Shown: piece after piece, positions 57,482 to 64,000 of the stretch
Numbering within the stretch: the stretch's first letter is position 1
How the letters are laid out: every line of letters starts with the position of its first letter
Origin: G965279335 sp965279285
GTDB taxonomy: Bacteria > Pseudomonadota > Gammaproteobacteria > DSM-16500
Direction: 5' to 3'
Length of the DNA stretch: 64,000 nt
NCBI GenBank assembly: GCA_965279285.1
Contig: OZ257147.1
Span: 62,001-126,000 of the forward strand
Position numbers and translations under genes: made by a program
The notes under the pieces: generated by a model
Database searches by the model: none
What the model was told of the DNA's origin: nothing
Seen by the model: the letters and a program-made list of their open reading frames with translations, nothing else

Positions 57482-58792
57482 ATGCATATTGCTTTAATGA
57501 AAGGTATTGATAAATTAGGAAGTAAACTTTGCTCGTCAGCTTTTGAAAAAGAATATGTAGAGAGTAGGGGCGGCGGGTTTGATTTTTATTATTGGGCTCG
57601 TTTAAACGTATATTTTTATTCTTGGTATCATAGAGAAGAGTATTTAGACCGCCCTCAAAAGCTTTTAATCAAGTTTCATTGTCCTATTATAGGTGCTACT
57701 AAAAATCGTATGCGCTTTGACACGGTAATTTATCATTCATGCTCAATAGATCCAGGCTCAGTAGGAATAGTTTTTTCGGTTGAGTTTATTCCAGGGCAGG
57801 AACCCAAAGTTCAATATGTAGAATACGATTATAAATTTTCTTATGCAGTCACAAGAAACTATGGAGATACTATTTCAAATGAAGATGCCAAAAATGACCT
57901 GATAAAAGCATTTGAATTAACTTTTAATGATATTAAAGAGTATTGTACAAATGCGCTGCGGGCTTCTTTCTTAGATTGGGAAAATTACTCTCCAATGCCG
58001 ATACCCAATGCTGCTGGCGCGTATACTATGGAGCATTATGCTAACCAATTTTTTATGGATCGACAGAAGGCAAATAACGAAGAATACGCCTTAAATATTC
58101 CTTTTAATATTAAGATTAGCCCAGGAGGAAATTCTCCAGAAATTGATGGTAGCGTGTGGATACAATGGCCCAAACTAAGGTTAGTAGTAGACAACTTTTC
58201 ACTCCAAACTAATAAATTTACGGCGACTACGTCTGGTGAGTTAGTTTTTGAATTTGATGTATTGATTAATAAAAAATGGTGGGCAAAATATGCGGCTCAA
58301 ATGATATTAAATTTAGATTTTGACTTTGCAAAAACCGGAGAAAGAAGGATTAAGTATAAATTTGAGCTTCCTGCTAACCAGTGTAATCCGAACAGTATTC
58401 GTATAATTAGATCAGGAGAGGTCACATTACTTGGACATAAAGCCGAGCAAAAATTAAATGAAAGTGAACACCCATATCAATCACATTTCATGCCAGCTAT
58501 CTATCAATCGTTTCGTGATAGATATTTAGAAATTAGGAGAGAGCTGCAGAGAAGAAGTGCTGCAGCTAATCCATCCCCAAGCCAAAGTGATTTTAAAATA
58601 ATAAAGAGCTCTGATTCAAAAGACGAGAAACAACCAAAAACTGTGGCAATTAAAAGCAATACAGCAATCATGTTAAGCAAATCAATGTCAGCAAGCGGCA
58701 TTCTAAAGCCATCGGATTCTATCTTGAAACAGGACTTATCACCGCCAGTTTTACCAGCAAATACTAGCACAACCCTACGGTCTAAACTTTAA
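57482..58792 (+). CDS. Unrecognised 436-residue protein
   Basis: ATG at 57482 with a weak GGAG 11 nt upstream. Residues 1-345 appear to be a globular mixed alpha/beta domain with many aromatic residues (GGGFDFYYWARLNVYFYSWY, WIQWPKLRLVVDNFSL); I do not recognise it. The last 80 or so residues are disordered, rich in Ser/Lys/Pro, with SDSKDEKQPKT, close to the KDQKS tag of the kinase array. There is no signal peptide or membrane helix. It stands alone on the + strand between the giant-protein unit and the DUF4143 remnant. An effector role is only suggested by the neighbourhood and the shared tag. Confidence 0.75.
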   Translation: MHIALMKGIDKLGSKLCSSAFEKEYVESRGGGFDFYYWARLNVYFYSWYHREEYLDRPQKLLIKFHCPIIGATKNRMRFDTVIYHSCSIDPGSVGIVFSVEFIPGQEPKVQYVEYDYKFSYAVTRNYGDTISNEDAKNDLIKAFELTFNDIKEYCTNALRASFLDWENYSPMPIPNAAGAYTMEHYANQFFMDRQKANNEEYALNIPFNIKISPGGNSPEIDGSVWIQWPKLRLVVDNFSLQTNKFTATTSGELVFEFDVLINKKWWAKYAAQMILNLDFDFAKTGERRIKYKFELPANQCNPNSIRIIRSGEVTLLGHKAEQKLNESEHPYQSHFMPAIYQSFRDRYLEIRRELQRRSAAANPSPSQSDFKIIKSSDSKDEKQPKTVAIKSNTAIMLSKSMSASGILKPSDSILKQDLSPPVLPANTSTTLRSKL

Positions 58793-58814
58793 AAAATTCG
58801 AAAAGATGAAGATG

Positions 58815-59019
58815 ATTAAAATCTAATCCCATCCCGTAAATAAGATTCTAATGTAATAAGTTCTCCAGCAATGTTTAACTCTTTCATCCCTGCCAATAAT
58901 GCTCTATTTTCTCGAGCCAGAGTATTTTGATCCGCGTGATTCCAGGTAACTTGGAATAATTTTTTTTGGCCCTGCGCGGTCTGAATCAAAAAATCAATTT
59001 CATATCGTTCAGAAGTTAA
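58815..59019. repeat. About 205-bp direct repeat, copy 1 (DUF4143 3' end)
   Basis: This segment and 60490-60693 are about 90% the same by eye, in the same orientation, differing by scattered substitutions and one base in a T run. Both encode the C-terminal part of a DUF4143-type ATPase on the - strand. Confidence 0.85.
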
Positions 59020-59238
59020 ATAGTAATTAATTTTACATCCTCGTCGACGTAAATCTAAATAAATGATGTTTTTAAAAATTCTTCCCAAATCATTTTCATA
59101 ATCAAATGTAGTCGCTCTCACGATAGCAGAATCAATTGCGTAAATTTTTTTAGGATTTGTTTTAACTTTCCGGATGGACTTATTATATAACGTTACTGAG
59201 AAACTTAAAAACGCATCTTCAAGATGCTCGGCACTCAA
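58816..59238 (-). pseudogene. DUF4143-type ATPase, C-terminal remnant
   Basis: The 140-residue frame matches the C-terminal region of large bacterial AAA ATPases of the DUF4143 group: KTNPKKIYAIDSAIVRATTF, LGRIFKNIIYLDLRRRGCKI, and YEIDFLIQTAQGQKKLFQVT with the Glu-x-Asp-Phe-Leu core of a nuclease-like fold. The ATPase part (P-loop) is missing upstream and the usual extra residues after the last strand are absent too. A truncated remnant. A second, shorter copy lies at 60490-60780, and the DUF4160-DUF2442 block sits between the two. Confidence 0.75.
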
Positions 59239-59339
59239 ATCATCAAATAATTAGTAGCCTTAGGTTTCGACGACCAGTATAGTAGCCGGAAATTGGGTCG
59301 TTTTATACCTCTTTTTTGAAAAATCTGATGGTATAAAAT

Positions 59340-59381
59340 AACGATCGTTTTATTGGACTGGTAAATCGTTTTAGTTAAAAT
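59340..59381 (+). promoter_or_regulatory. Sigma70-like promoter with upstream palindrome
   Basis: TTGGAC (59353-59358) and TAAAAT (59376-59381) are spaced by exactly 17 nt, 18 bp before the ATG of the DUF4160 gene. Directly upstream is the perfect palindrome AACGATCGTT (59340-59349), extended by near-symmetric ATAAAA / TTTTAT arms. It could be the operator for autoregulation of the DUF4160-DUF2442 pair. Inferred from sequence only. Confidence 0.5.
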
Positions 59382-59398
59382 AGTAAGGAAGGCATTCA

Positions 59399-59635
59399 AT
59401 GCCAACAATTTTAAGAATAAAAGACTATCGATTTTTCTTTTTTAGTTTAGAAGGCAATGAATCACCACATATTTATATTGAACATGGTGATAAGGTTGCT
59501 AAGTTTTGGTTAAAACCAGTTAATCTGGCTAGCTCAACTGGTTTTAGAAGCCATGAATTAACTGAGATAAGAATGCTTGTGACTGAACACAGTGAAAAAT
59601 TTATGGAGAAATGGAATGAGTATTTCAGCCGTTAA
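59399..59635 (+). CDS. DUF4160 family protein
   Basis: This 78-residue protein MPTILRIKDYRFFFFSLEGN ... PHIYIEHGDKVAKFWLKP ... ELTEIRMLVTEH has the conserved DUF4160 layout (GYRFFFYSxExxEPxHVHV...AKxWLxP...EL). AAGGAAG precedes the ATG. It overlaps the next gene by 20 nt, so translation is coupled. DUF4160 genes are typically paired with DUF2442 genes and are thought to be toxin-antitoxin-like modules; direct activity is not established. Length is normal, so it looks intact. Confidence 0.85.
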   Translation: MPTILRIKDYRFFFFSLEGNESPHIYIEHGDKVAKFWLKPVNLASSTGFRSHELTEIRMLVTEHSEKFMEKWNEYFSR

Positions 59636-59861
59636 ATTTGATGATCATGCTATTGATGTCAGCTTTACAAAAGATGCTTTGCATTTTGTGTTGGCTGATG
59701 GCAGAGAAATTTCCGCTCCATTAGAATGGTTTCCAAGATTACGTGATGCAAGTGAAGAAGAACGCAATAGCTGGAGATTAATTGGCAATGGTATCGGTGT
59801 ACACTGGCCTGAGATTGATGAAGATATTGCAGTTAGAACCATTATGTCAGGTCATGAATAA
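59616..59861 (+). CDS. DUF2442 family protein
   Basis: I choose MSISAVKFDDHAIDVSF at 59616, with GGAG about 9 nt upstream, over the ATG at 59592. The 81 residues follow the DUF2442 pattern: VKFDDHAIDVSFTKDALHFV, DGREISAPLEWFPRL, W-R-L-I-G-N-G-I-G-V-H-W-P, E-I-D-E-D-I. It overlaps the DUF4160 gene by 20 nt and is the usual partner. The ending MSGHE may be slightly divergent. The pair is probably a small addiction or regulatory module, carried between two DUF4143 remnants. Confidence 0.85.
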   Translation: MSISAVKFDDHAIDVSFTKDALHFVLADGREISAPLEWFPRLRDASEEERNSWRLIGNGIGVHWPEIDEDIAVRTIMSGHE

Positions 59862-59878
59862 AGACGACAGACGCCGAT

Positions 59879-60328
59879 ATGGTTTACTTAAATAAAACTG
59901 TTGCTTTCTCAGTTGACGCTGCAAATATTGGGATTCCAAAAACAAATTCACAAATGCAGGAAGTTCACTTACTTAACATCCAATCTTCTGCATTTGAGGA
60001 ATTAAAGAAGGCAGGAATTTATTGTGCATATCCGGGATATCGACATCATATTACAATAGGTGAAGTGAGTCGCCAGCCACATCCTGCTTTAAATAAAAGT
60101 ATACTAATGAGAGAAATTCTTGGTAGTGAAAGCGAAATATCCAGAGAAGTAAATACAATTGTTTTTTCATCATCACCGCAAAATATAAAAAGCCAAACGG
60201 CTACAGAAATGTTTGGTTTTGGAACTAAACTACCTTCAGGAAAAATTCGGCTCTGGTCCTTTAACACGCCTGATACTTCATCTCAAAAACATGATGAGAT
60301 TCGCTCAAATAGTGTCTATCGACCTTAG
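59879..60328 (+). CDS. Unrecognised 149-residue protein
   Basis: The ATG at 59879 lies 17 bp after the DUF2442 stop; no strong ribosome binding site is seen. The protein has EVHLLNIQSSAFEELKKAGI, then YPGYRHHITIGEVSRQPHP with an H-x-T-like motif, and a Ser/Thr-rich second half. I do not recognise a family. A single HxT motif would fit half of a 2H phosphoesterase, but the second is not evident. It could be a third gene of the module or a truncated effector. Confidence 0.5.
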   Translation: MVYLNKTVAFSVDAANIGIPKTNSQMQEVHLLNIQSSAFEELKKAGIYCAYPGYRHHITIGEVSRQPHPALNKSILMREILGSESEISREVNTIVFSSSPQNIKSQTATEMFGFGTKLPSGKIRLWSFNTPDTSSQKHDEIRSNSVYRP

Positions 60329-60489
60329 TTCAGATTTGGTCGCTAGGCACAATAGACTTACTACGCGAATCAACCTAACTATGGTAGACATTATCATCAT
60401 AGACTTTAGACCCATATTTAGAGCCGCAGAATGAGTGTGTTCGCTTAAATGACGGATAATCGCAGCTTCGCTACACTGGGCCAATTAAG

Positions 60490-60780
60490 ATTAAAATCTA
60501 ATACCATCCCGCAAATAAGATCCTACTGTAATAATTTCTCCATCAATTTTTAACTCTTTCATCCCTGCCAGCAATGCTCTATTTTCTCGAGCCAGAGTAT
60601 TTTGATCCGCATGATTCCAGACAATTTGGAATAATTTTTTTGGCCCTGCGCGGTCTGAACCAAAAAATCAATTTCATATCGTTCAGAAGTTAATATGCGG
60701 GTATTATTGTAATTTCTATGCCCCTCTTTTATACGCAACCAACTGTTTTTTGTGGTTGGCATATGCTTGGCAATATACAT
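60490..60780 (-). pseudogene. Second DUF4143 C-terminal remnant
   Basis: Bases 60490-60693 repeat the 3' end of the remnant at 58815-59019 (SERYEIDFLVQTAQGQK on the - strand) but with a frameshift in the T run near 60638. Upstream the frame joins unrelated sequence (MYIAKHMPTTKNSWLRIKEG). It is a dead copy. The rest of the 60329-60939 spacer shows nothing else I can identify. Confidence 0.65.
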
Positions 60781-60939
60781 AACAGAATTGCTGCAGTTTA
60801 TTTAAAATTTGAGTTTGCAATATAACCTTATTTGTCATACCATGAAAAATCAAATGGATATTTTGAAGAATTATTTCAACTTTAAAATCTGCATAAATTG
60901 ACAGAAAAAAATAGATTTTTATTAAGGGAGAAAATATTT

Positions 60940-63165
60940 ATGCCACTTTTTAGAATGCTAGTTCGTGTCAACAAGCAACCGTTATCATTAAAGGCATACC
61001 AATTGCCGCAAAGTATATTATTAAGTCGGCAAAAAAATCCAACTTTTCACCGTGCGCCGTTAGAAAAAAAGGCGCACATTGCTACTAATGCCAGTGGTAC
61101 TATCGCTTACGCAAATATTTATTTACCACTAAAATTAAGTACGCGATATTTTTCAACAAGTTCAGAACAATCTAACAATGATAAAAAAAGCATTTTTAGT
61201 CGTTTTTTCCCAATAAAACTTCCGATAAAATTAGAATCTCATACTTCACAACAGCCGATAAGTGTTCCGGTAAAACTGGAACTAAAAACTTCACAGCAAC
61301 TGATAGGTGTTCCTATAAAACTTGAACCCCAAGTTTTACGTGAACCAATAAGTATTCCTATAAAATTGGAGCCTCACACTTCCCAAGAATCAACTAAGAA
61401 TGATCATGATAAAGATACATGGCAAAAAAAATATTGTCTTATTAAAACTGATTTTGATAAATGGAAGTGGGAAAAAGTTATTTGGCCACTCATAAAGTTT
61501 GGCGTTTTACCAGCCATTGCATTTTTAGTTGCTCAATTTGTAGAGCAGAGATTCAAGGAGCGCTCAGAAAATTTAAAAACAATAGGTGAAATAAAAACGC
61601 ATGTTAATAATCACCAAAAAGATGCTAGAGAGGTTTTGGGCAAGCTTGATTCATTAGAAATAGTACCGCGATTAGGTGTATACAGTACTATCTTACCTGA
61701 TGAGTATGAGCGCCATCAAAATATCGAAATAAACTTACTTCAGCAATTAAACTACAATCTTTTATTGCAAGGTAGGTTAAATAGAATAAGAGTGTTATTG
61801 CGTGATACTAATTTTTTCAGTAAGTTGCTGCCTACAATAGGCTTTGATCACAAACCAATTAATTGGTTTATGACAGAAGTCGATAGTCAGGTAGGATTTC
61901 TTTTGGCCGAATTAGAAATTCAACGTGATGAATTGTTTATTGCATATCAAATGAATAAAGCAACAATGCATTTTAAGCTAAAACAACATGTGTTAGCTAT
62001 CGAAGAAATTAATCAAGTTATAGAAAAATGTAAAATCCTTAATAAATTTTCTGAGGAAGACAATAAAAAATCGGCCAATATTGATGGTAACACTAAAAAT
62101 AATCAAAAAAGACTCAAGCCGGTGTATGACCAAAATTTTATTATTCGTGCATTAGTTCATGCTTATGTTATTGCAGGCAAAGCTTATTATGGAAAAATTG
62201 GCCAAAGCGAAAGAGACGATAATTATCTAAACGCTTTAAAGGCTTTTAATAGCATACTTGAATTAGCAAATAGTGACTTTAGAGTAGTAGATAAAGATAA
62301 TAAAGAATGTTTCTCTACTGGTAATAAGAGTGAACAGCCTAAGAATCAATCGTATTACTTTGCATTATCAGCTGAGCCACTTGCTCTTTGTTATAGCGGA
62401 CTGACATTTAGCGCAAAAAAGAAGCATAACGAAGCCGTTCTATGCCTTATAGAATCTCTTCTAAAAGCACCCGATATTGCTACTCTTGATGATGGTTTTG
62501 CATACACCGTATCTTTATTAAGCCAGCAGATAGATGACAATATTAGAGGTGGTAAAGCGCACGTGTTTGAGAGCTACAAAACCGCATTAAATAAGTTGCA
62601 TTTTGAAGAAGAAGCTTTTATTGGCGAGAATCTGAAAAAACTTCCTTATGAGCTTAATAAACTAGCGTTTGAAAAATTGAATAGAGCAATAGCAACCAAA
62701 CCATCAAGCCCACCGTTATTGAACCATCGTGGATGGGTACTGTTAGCTATCGCAAAAGATACTAACAACGTACAACTCACATCTGATGCTTTAGACGATT
62801 TTAACCATGCTATCGAAAATGATATGAATCCACGTAAAACTTATCCATTAGCCAGAGCAGGCCGAGGCATTGCTTTATATAGATTATATAAGGCGGGTAA
62901 AAAACAGCAGGGAGAATGTTTAGAAGATTTAATCATTGCTGATACTTTTTTGAGAAAAACACCAGAAATATCAACCAGTAGATCATATGGCACGGGATTT
63001 ATTCAAAATGAAGTTAAAAAAACTTTAGATGAATTAAAACGACAAAGCGCTCCTGACTCAATATCTTTTTTTAGGATTCCACCTCAACTGGAAAAACAAA
63101 AGCAAAATGACTCAGGCAATCATAAGGAGGAAAAGATCAACAAAACTCCCTCTTCTAAGCACTAA
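60940..63165 (+). CDS. TPR-type protein with presequence-like N-terminus and membrane helix
   Basis: I start at ATG 60940 (MPLFRMLVRVNKQPLSLKAY) because AGGGAG is well placed; the frame opens at 60898 with TTG. Of 741 residues, the first 75 are basic with almost no acidic residues and contain TRYFSTSS (R69-Y70-F71-S72), which looks like a mitochondrial presequence with an R-x-F/S cleavage site. Residues about 95-150 hold four 15-residue repeats starting PIKLE or PVKLE. A likely membrane helix is at about 178-200 (WPLIKFGVLPAIAFLVAQFV). The rest is helical with TPR-like units, for example LLNHRGWVLLAIAKDTNN. It may be an effector placed in host mitochondria with TPRs for partner binding; targeting is inference from composition. 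Confidence 0.8.
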   Translation: MPLFRMLVRVNKQPLSLKAYQLPQSILLSRQKNPTFHRAPLEKKAHIATNASGTIAYANIYLPLKLSTRYFSTSSEQSNNDKKSIFSRFFPIKLPIKLESHTSQQPISVPVKLELKTSQQLIGVPIKLEPQVLREPISIPIKLEPHTSQESTKNDHDKDTWQKKYCLIKTDFDKWKWEKVIWPLIKFGVLPAIAFLVAQFVEQRFKERSENLKTIGEIKTHVNNHQKDAREVLGKLDSLEIVPRLGVYSTILPDEYERHQNIEINLLQQLNYNLLLQGRLNRIRVLLRDTNFFSKLLPTIGFDHKPINWFMTEVDSQVGFLLAELEIQRDELFIAYQMNKATMHFKLKQHVLAIEEINQVIEKCKILNKFSEEDNKKSANIDGNTKNNQKRLKPVYDQNFIIRALVHAYVIAGKAYYGKIGQSERDDNYLNALKAFNSILELANSDFRVVDKDNKECFSTGNKSEQPKNQSYYFALSAEPLALCYSGLTFSAKKKHNEAVLCLIESLLKAPDIATLDDGFAYTVSLLSQQIDDNIRGGKAHVFESYKTALNKLHFEEEAFIGENLKKLPYELNKLAFEKLNRAIATKPSSPPLLNHRGWVLLAIAKDTNNVQLTSDALDDFNHAIENDMNPRKTYPLARAGRGIALYRLYKAGKKQQGECLEDLIIADTFLRKTPEISTSRSYGTGFIQNEVKKTLDELKRQSAPDSISFFRIPPQLEKQKQNDSGNHKEEKINKTPSSKH
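61222..61392 (+). repeat. Four 45-nt in-frame repeats (PIKLE units)
   Basis: Units start at 61222, 61267, 61312 and 61357 (the last incomplete), encoding PIKLESHTSQQPISV-type 15-residue repeats just before the membrane helix. They are diverged at the nucleotide level. Confidence 0.8.
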
Positions 63166-63226
63166 TTTTTTTAATACTCTTAAAAGCATGCAGTGAAAAT
63201 TTATTTATATCCAGGAGGAGTTGATA

Positions 63227-64000
63227 ATGTTTTCAATAACTTCATTTTTTACTGCAAAGACAAAGACGGAGCCCGCTTTAACAAAAATTAGAGCTTCTAT
63301 CCCAAGTTCAGAGTCTTTTGATATAATGATGGGCCGTTTTGGCGCTGAAGCAGTTGACACCTTACGCGCAGAAGGTGATACGTGCTTACAGCAAGCTGAA
63401 CAAGAAAAAAAAGAACAACAAACCCATCAAGCCTATGAATGTTGCATGCATGCTGTATTTTATTATCAAGCAGCTGGTGTATTGGCACAACAGCATGAGT
63501 TGAAAAAGGAACATGCAGTTATTTTGCAGGCATTAAATACTGTCGATCAACGTTTTCCAATCCTAGCGTTTGAGTCTGCTCTATCATCTCCTGTTGCAGC
63601 TAATAAAACACTAGATCTGCAACGAGTACAAAAAAATCCTCACAAAGAAAAGCTTGCAACAATCCGTCAATGGGCAAAGGATCAATTGGAACGTTATCAA
63701 TCACAAGCATGGTCTGCATTTGCAAAAACAGTGTTGCCGGTCGTGTCAGTATTAACAGCTTCTTTAAAAAATAAACAGATTTGTTTTGAAGAGCATGCCG
63801 TAAAAGGTGATGGCAATTGTGGATTTACAGCGTTAGCAACCAATCGTGCTGAAGTGGTTGCTCTGTTTCTCGATTGCGCCGCCCAGGCAGAAACTAGAAA
63901 ATTTCTAGCACCCGAAATTAAAGCCTTGTTGCGTGAAAATCGTCAGTTGTCACTGCACACTGAACAAACCCGCAAACTGTTCGCTGAGTGGGATGCATTA
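63227..64000 (+). CDS. OTU-like cysteine protease, 3' end outside window
   Basis: The ATG at 63227 has an excellent AGGAGG nearby, and the frame stays open to base 64000 (258 codons). Residues 1-190 are helical (AYECCMHAVFYYQAAGVLAQ). Then FEEHAVKGDGNCGFTALATN matches the OTU deubiquitinase start (xxxxDGNCLFRAL), with Asp195 and catalytic Cys198. The His part of the catalytic triad would lie beyond the window. OTU proteins remove ubiquitin, a eukaryotic modification, and OTU effectors are known in Legionella, so a host-directed role is likely. There is no signal peptide. The 61-bp gap to the TPR gene suggests co-transcription. Confirmation needs the rest of the gene. Confidence 0.75.
   Translation, partial: MFSITSFFTAKTKTEPALTKIRASIPSSESFDIMMGRFGAEAVDTLRAEGDTCLQQAEQEKKEQQTHQAYECCMHAVFYYQAAGVLAQQHELKKEHAVILQALNTVDQRFPILAFESALSSPVAANKTLDLQRVQKNPHKEKLATIRQWAKDQLERYQSQAWSAFAKTVLPVVSVLTASLKNKQICFEEHAVKGDGNCGFTALATNRAEVVALFLDCAAQAETRKFLAPEIKALLRENRQLSLHTEQTRKLFAEWDAL

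Noticed and set aside
60213..60434. + strand ORF overlapping the 59879 gene
   Set aside because: Out-of-frame overlap without ribosome binding site or recognisable protein pattern.
60559..60780. Intact 73-residue - strand gene
   Set aside because: It joins unrelated sequence to a frameshifted DUF4143 end and has no homologous start.
1..64000. tRNA, rRNA, riboswitch or CRISPR features
   Set aside because: I looked for characteristic motifs and saw none that I could support by reading.

Overview
The window is A+T-rich (roughly 40% G+C by eye, higher at 28.9-44.5 kb) and filled with large multidomain proteins of eukaryotic flavour: TKL-type protein kinases, WD40 propellers, Sel1, TPR, leucine-rich and ankyrin-like repeats, an F-box-like segment, CaaX termini and an OTU-like protease. 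Together with a SecB-type chaperone and gammaproteobacterial-style toxin-complex genes and IS remnants, this suggests an intracellular gammaproteobacterium of the Legionellales type (Legionella, Aquicella, Berkiella or Rickettsiella-like). That is inference from gene content. No rRNA, tRNA or housekeeping gene is present to fix the taxonomy, and no secretion-system gene lies in the window.

Region 1 (1-25.8 kb, all + strand) is a tandem array of paralogous WD40 / coiled-coil / TKL-kinase genes. It has seven WD40-kinase loci (the first cut by the window edge, one split by a frameshift), one pentapeptide / coiled-coil / kinase / Sel1 gene, and one embedded Smr-Sel1 gene ending in a CaaX box. The genes share N-terminal tags, C-terminal tails and a short leader with the Shine-Dalgarno site. 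There are two kinase classes. WD40, linker and kinase cassettes look exchanged between genes. Three loci carry seven nearly identical 123-nt WD40 repeats that differ at a few recurrent codons. A SecB-like gene closes the array.

Region 2 (26.4-28.9 kb) has a small coiled-coil gene and an HNH-like protein gene on the - strand, then an IS66-like transposase remnant.

Region 3 (28.9-44.5 kb, - strand) is a toxin-complex locus: a TcB-TcC fusion with a C-terminal papain-like toxin candidate, followed by a TcA with beta-helix and LamG-like insertions. It is flanked by transposase remnants.

Region 4 (44.5-47.9 kb) is a scar zone: a decayed HigA-like antitoxin, a DDE transposase remnant, an F-box-like / ankyrin-like gene ending in CVMM, a transposase-like scrap and a decayed HigB-like toxin.

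Region 5 (48-57.4 kb, - strand) is a two-gene unit: a very large nucleotidyltransferase / kinase-like / LRR / Sel1 / ankyrin protein, and an LRR protein. A decayed gene tail lies just upstream.

Region 6 (57.5-64 kb) holds an unrecognised protein, a DUF4143 ATPase remnant duplicated on both sides of a DUF4160-DUF2442 pair, a TPR protein with a mitochondrial-presequence-like N-terminus, and the start of an OTU-like cysteine-protease gene that runs off the window.

Overall the window reads as an accessory island of candidate host-directed effectors and toxins. Effector status is inferred from domain content only.
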